Below, piece by piece: positions 61,083-64,000 of a stretch of DNA of 64,000 nt. The stretch comes from Vavraia culicis subsp. floridensis (taxonomy: Eukaryota > Microsporidia > Pleistophoridae), in NCBI RefSeq assembly GCF_000192795.1, contig NW_007360605.1, positions 10,485 through 74,484 on the forward strand, in the 5' to 3' direction. The position numbers and the translations under genes were made by a program. Each line of letters starts with the position of its first letter. The first letter of the stretch is position 1. Below the pieces are notes generated by a model. That model was not told the DNA's origin and did not search any database. It saw nothing but the letters and a program-made list of their open reading frames with translations.

Positions 61083-62555
61083 ATGGAGCACATCAGAAAA
61101 TTCTTGCGGATACGGCCCAAGAAGAAGGAACGCACTTTTTTTTACAACAAGAAGGAAGTAGCATACACGTACAAGGATGTAAAACTGGTGAGACAGGCGC
61201 AGAGTAACAAGTGCTTGATGAAAATAAATCTGTGTAGCAAGGGATCTTTTAAGTACTCGTCTGTCAGAGCGAAGCCGACAGCGGACTTAAAGGCGGGCAA
61301 ACGAAAAGGCGCGGACACAAAGCGTATAAGTGCGAATCGCACCAAAATTAGGGCCGGCAAACGATACAAGCGCCTCGATCTCAACGAAATCGTTGATGTC
61401 ATATGGCGAGATGCGCGCTTGGAGGAGCATACGGTCAAAGTGAATGCTATACCCGATGATAGTGTCTTTGAAGAGAAAGATTTGGATGAGATTGTAAAGC
61501 AGAGGGATGAAAAATATCTGCTGGCGAACAAAAGGATTAAGCTGCCTGATGTACATGAAAAGGAAGTGTTGGATTTAAATTTGGCACTGGTGTACAAAAT
61601 TGAACACGATCAAACGGATGATGCTACAGCGTGGACCGCGAGCAGTTTTCTTCCGACCGTCCGTGATCTTATCGTATATAACACCAATCATCTATTAGTT
61701 TACGATATTTACAGCTTTAAGCCGATTTACAAATTTCATAGCTGCGCTAAGATACTGAAGATCTACAAAAATGTGCTATTCCATGAAGAAGATGCAGTTA
61801 TTAAATGGCTGCACATGGCAAGTGGTGAAAGTGGTAGGTTGGTCGGCGGAGTAGAGAACTTTGATGTTTTGCCGAGAGATGGCGAATCCACCTGCAAAAC
61901 AGCAGGTGAAAGAGGAGCTGAGGATAACATGGAGACGTGCAAGGAGCAAAATGTCTGCAGTGATGCCGACAGTTCCATCGAAGCACTATGTGATAGTCTG
62001 GGCTGTCGGATGGTGTACACAGAGGATAATTCACTGTTTGTCGACAACATAATGATACGTAGGTTCAGACAGAGAATTTGCACCCTGAGAATGGTCAAGG
62101 ACTACGTTCTGATAACCTCCACAAACATGTTCCATCTTTACAAATGGGATAAAGTCGTCGTGAAGTATAACAAAGGCACAATGTTCAGTGCTCTGGCATG
62201 CAGAACGTATGAAAATGGCCTTTTGGCCGTGCTAAATGATATTAACGGTGACATATTTCTGTTATTGTACGTTGACAGGGAACTGACTGAAAAAAGGTTT
62301 CATTGTGGCGATATTGTTGAATTTTTGGAGATGCACAACACCTTGAACTATTTCTGTGTCGGTCTTAAGGACGAGACCATCGTGTACAAATACGAAAATG
62401 TGAGGAAAAGTGGTGCAATACAGCGCACTTCAAACGATATTAGGGTTAAGGTAGTAAAAAGGATCCCGGGTAGGTACAGAAAGGCATACTTTGATGATGA
62501 ATTACCGTGGCTGTACCTTCTTAGCGATGACAACATTGTTTATCTCTATAATTGA
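61083..62555 (+). CDS. Probable beta-propeller protein with basic N-terminus, unknown
   Basis: 490 aa from ATG 61083. The N-terminal ~110 residues are strongly basic (FLRIRPKKKERTFFYNKKEVAYT, then KAGKRKGADTKR, KRYKRLDLNE), a pattern of nucleolar RNA-binding proteins. From ~170 onward strands alternate as in a propeller (RDLIVYNTNHLLVYDIYSFKPIYKF, NMFHLYKWDKVVVKYNKG, LAVLNDINGDIFLLLYVDRE, LYLLSDDNIVYLYN). A Glu/Ser/Cys-rich loop (~255-310) breaks the middle. The mix of a basic head and propeller body resembles small-subunit processome or ribosome-biogenesis WD proteins; I cannot assign one. It faces the PCI gene across a shared promoter region. The product ends precisely at a strand, as in closed propellers. 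Confidence 0.6.
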   Translation: MEHIRKFLRIRPKKKERTFFYNKKEVAYTYKDVKLVRQAQSNKCLMKINLCSKGSFKYSSVRAKPTADLKAGKRKGADTKRISANRTKIRAGKRYKRLDLNEIVDVIWRDARLEEHTVKVNAIPDDSVFEEKDLDEIVKQRDEKYLLANKRIKLPDVHEKEVLDLNLALVYKIEHDQTDDATAWTASSFLPTVRDLIVYNTNHLLVYDIYSFKPIYKFHSCAKILKIYKNVLFHEEDAVIKWLHMASGESGRLVGGVENFDVLPRDGESTCKTAGERGAEDNMETCKEQNVCSDADSSIEALCDSLGCRMVYTEDNSLFVDNIMIRRFRQRICTLRMVKDYVLITSTNMFHLYKWDKVVVKYNKGTMFSALACRTYENGLLAVLNDINGDIFLLLYVDRELTEKRFHCGDIVEFLEMHNTLNYFCVGLKDETIVYKYENVRKSGAIQRTSNDIRVKVVKRIPGRYRKAYFDDELPWLYLLSDDNIVYLYN

Positions 62556-63646
62556 ATGAAGTGAGCTGCACAGGAAGTTATGGTCGCACCTTTTCACCTA
62601 CCAAGGTGAAAAGTGACAGACCGTAGTTGTTCAGACCATATAAAGTGGTGACATGATTATGGAGTGATATTTAAACAGACTTTCAAGGGAAATAGATGAA
62701 CTAACGTGTTTTAGGTTTGCTACATAGAACTGGTATATTTTGCTATCAGTTGCGGAGATAGATCTGAAACATTTTAGTTTTTTAGTAGCTTATTTTTTAC
62801 TTTCTGATTTATCACTGAGATTGGATGAGCATCAAAAAAGCTTTATTATTAAAATATTTTAATATGAACGTTCCTTAGCCAGAACATCGGTAACAACAGA
62901 TTATATAGACAGCAATAGCAAATTATCTGCTCAATTTTCTATAAAATTGATAGTCATTGGTATATATCCGGTTCTGACTAGAGTCTTCAATAAAAATAGG
63001 TGGTATAGTAAGTTTGCCGGTATATTTATGTCGGGTGAGCGAAAAATATCACTTTGTAGTATTTTTGCCCAAAATGTTATTATTTTAATTAATTTTAATT
63101 TAATAGGCTGGAAATACTCTGAAACGCATTTAAAAGCATAATATTGGCTATTTTTGTGCTAAAAACTTAATATTAGCTCCAATAGCACAAGTCAGGTACT
63201 TAAAATATTACTATGTGTCCAACTTCATTGATCATTAAAAAACTTAAATAGTAGCGTAACATTAGTACAACAACATATATAAGGGTGCGTGACAATATAA
63301 CAATGATTCACGGAATCGTATCGCAACAGAGGAAAAGTTTCGCCTTAGAATATTGTGTTTGGATGGCTACGGTCCTAAAATCATCGGAATACGACATAAG
63401 AACCGAAATTTACCGTGTAAAATTTTCTACATTCCTATACAAATAAATGGTTGGAATTATTGCAGGTATACACGATTAACTATCGCTATGCTTGATCATC
63501 AGCTTCGCTTTGTGATCCTCCGAAATAGCACGAAGTTAACATCGGACATGCTTTTTTCTTCTAATGGTGATATCTCATGATTAGACATATATGGCAGGAT
63601 TACGGAGTATAAATTATCACAAAATGACTAATCCGTGTACAAAAAT
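62556..63646. other. AT-rich intergenic stretch
   Basis: Open frames at 62947-63141 and 63353-63580 have no supporting features. GTGAAAAGGTGCGACC-like and CACCTACCAAGGTG (a 14-bp imperfect palindrome near 62597) are minor. No gene supported. Confidence 0.45.
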
Positions 63647-64000
63647 ATGCTCATGCTTGGAAATATTTTCTCTATGGTGAATTTTCTGGTTGTTACGCTC
63701 TCGGCAAACTTGGCTAAAATACAAACAGATGACAAAACGCAGCAGCTCACAGCCAATAAAACAGGTAATTATAGTAGTGACGCTCCATTGATACAGAGTA
63801 TTAATATTTCAAGTGCACCTGTTACGCGAATGGCCAAGGATGAACCACAATCTGAAGAAAGTTCCAGTGAAAATGATTTAACGGCTAAAAAATCAACAAA
63901 CGAGAAAAAATTTGAAACGCGCTCTAATAAATTACACAAGAAATCGTCGTTCACGAGGATTAGAGCGACTTACGCTCGGCTTAAGCAGATATTCCAGCGT
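63647..64000 (+). CDS. Secreted protein, 3' end outside window
   Basis: ATG 63647 opens a frame that stays open to the last base (118 codons). The N-terminus has a signal peptide (MLMLGNIFSMVNFLVVTLSANLA, probable cleavage near A20-A23), followed by a Gln/Thr/Ser-rich, acidic stretch (~25-85) and then a basic stretch (KKSTNEKKFETRSNKLHKKSSFTRIRATYARLKQ). No CCC motif precedes the ATG; an ATG in another frame 23 nt upstream is closed quickly. A minus-strand frame in the same place is a shadow. No family recognised; likely part of the lineage-specific secretome. Confidence 0.6.
   Translation, partial: MLMLGNIFSMVNFLVVTLSANLAKIQTDDKTQQLTANKTGNYSSDAPLIQSINISSAPVTRMAKDEPQSEESSSENDLTAKKSTNEKKFETRSNKLHKKSSFTRIRATYARLKQIFQR

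Overview
This window reads as nuclear DNA of a microsporidian, most like the Trachipleistophora/Vavraia group. The genus is an inference from gene content and intergenic style. The reasons are: intronless eukaryotic genes; core proteins shortened against their usual family lengths (exocyst Sec5 at 543 aa, EFL1 at 831 aa, a 189-aa Mad3/Bub1-like protein); a CCC-type motif just upstream of many ATGs, a known microsporidian start signal; AATAAA-like signals at or just after stops; and many secreted, lineage-specific proteins. I saw no rRNA, tRNA or recognisable transposon.

Layout. 1-15 kb is AT-rich and gene-poor. It holds the 3' part of an LRR-like gene, a lysine-rich Ran-binding-domain protein, a TTP/Tis11-type CCCH zinc-finger protein and a secreted Cys/Pro/Tyr repeat protein (eleven EPCIPICPPY units). 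15-27 kb holds a multi-pass membrane protein, a Mad3/Bub1-like protein, a CZIB/DUF866 protein, trehalose-6-phosphate synthase with a ~250-residue CxxC-rich insertion, a p24 cargo receptor, ribulose-phosphate 3-epimerase, an orphan RNA polymerase III largest-subunit C-terminus and exocyst Sec5. 27-32 kb holds three secreted or signal-bearing proteins of unknown function. 33.9-48.7 kb is gene-rich, with a polo kinase, phosphoacetylglucosamine mutase, a telobox Myb protein, Urm1, a degenerate Arf-like GTPase, an unknown membrane protein, RPAC1 (AC40) and a probable beta-propeller protein. This stretch is full of mini- and microsatellites, including about 45 copies of GGTATT. 49.7-62.6 kb holds a frame-broken membrane protein, a CID-domain protein, EFL1, a PCID2/Thp1-like PCI protein and a second propeller-like protein. 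The window ends inside a secreted-protein gene.

The genes do not form operons. Together they cover spore wall and sugar metabolism (TPS, AGM1, RPE), secretion (p24, Sec5), transcription and mRNA handling (AC40, Pol III fragment, CID protein, PCI protein, CCCH protein), ribosome maturation (EFL1), cell cycle (polo kinase, Mad3/Bub1-like) and a set of fast-evolving secreted or surface proteins. The most unusual items are the CxxC-rich insertion in TPS, the EPCIPICPPY protein, the orphan Pol III C-terminal fragment, and three tandem duplications of 59-68 bp, two of them just upstream of lineage-specific genes.
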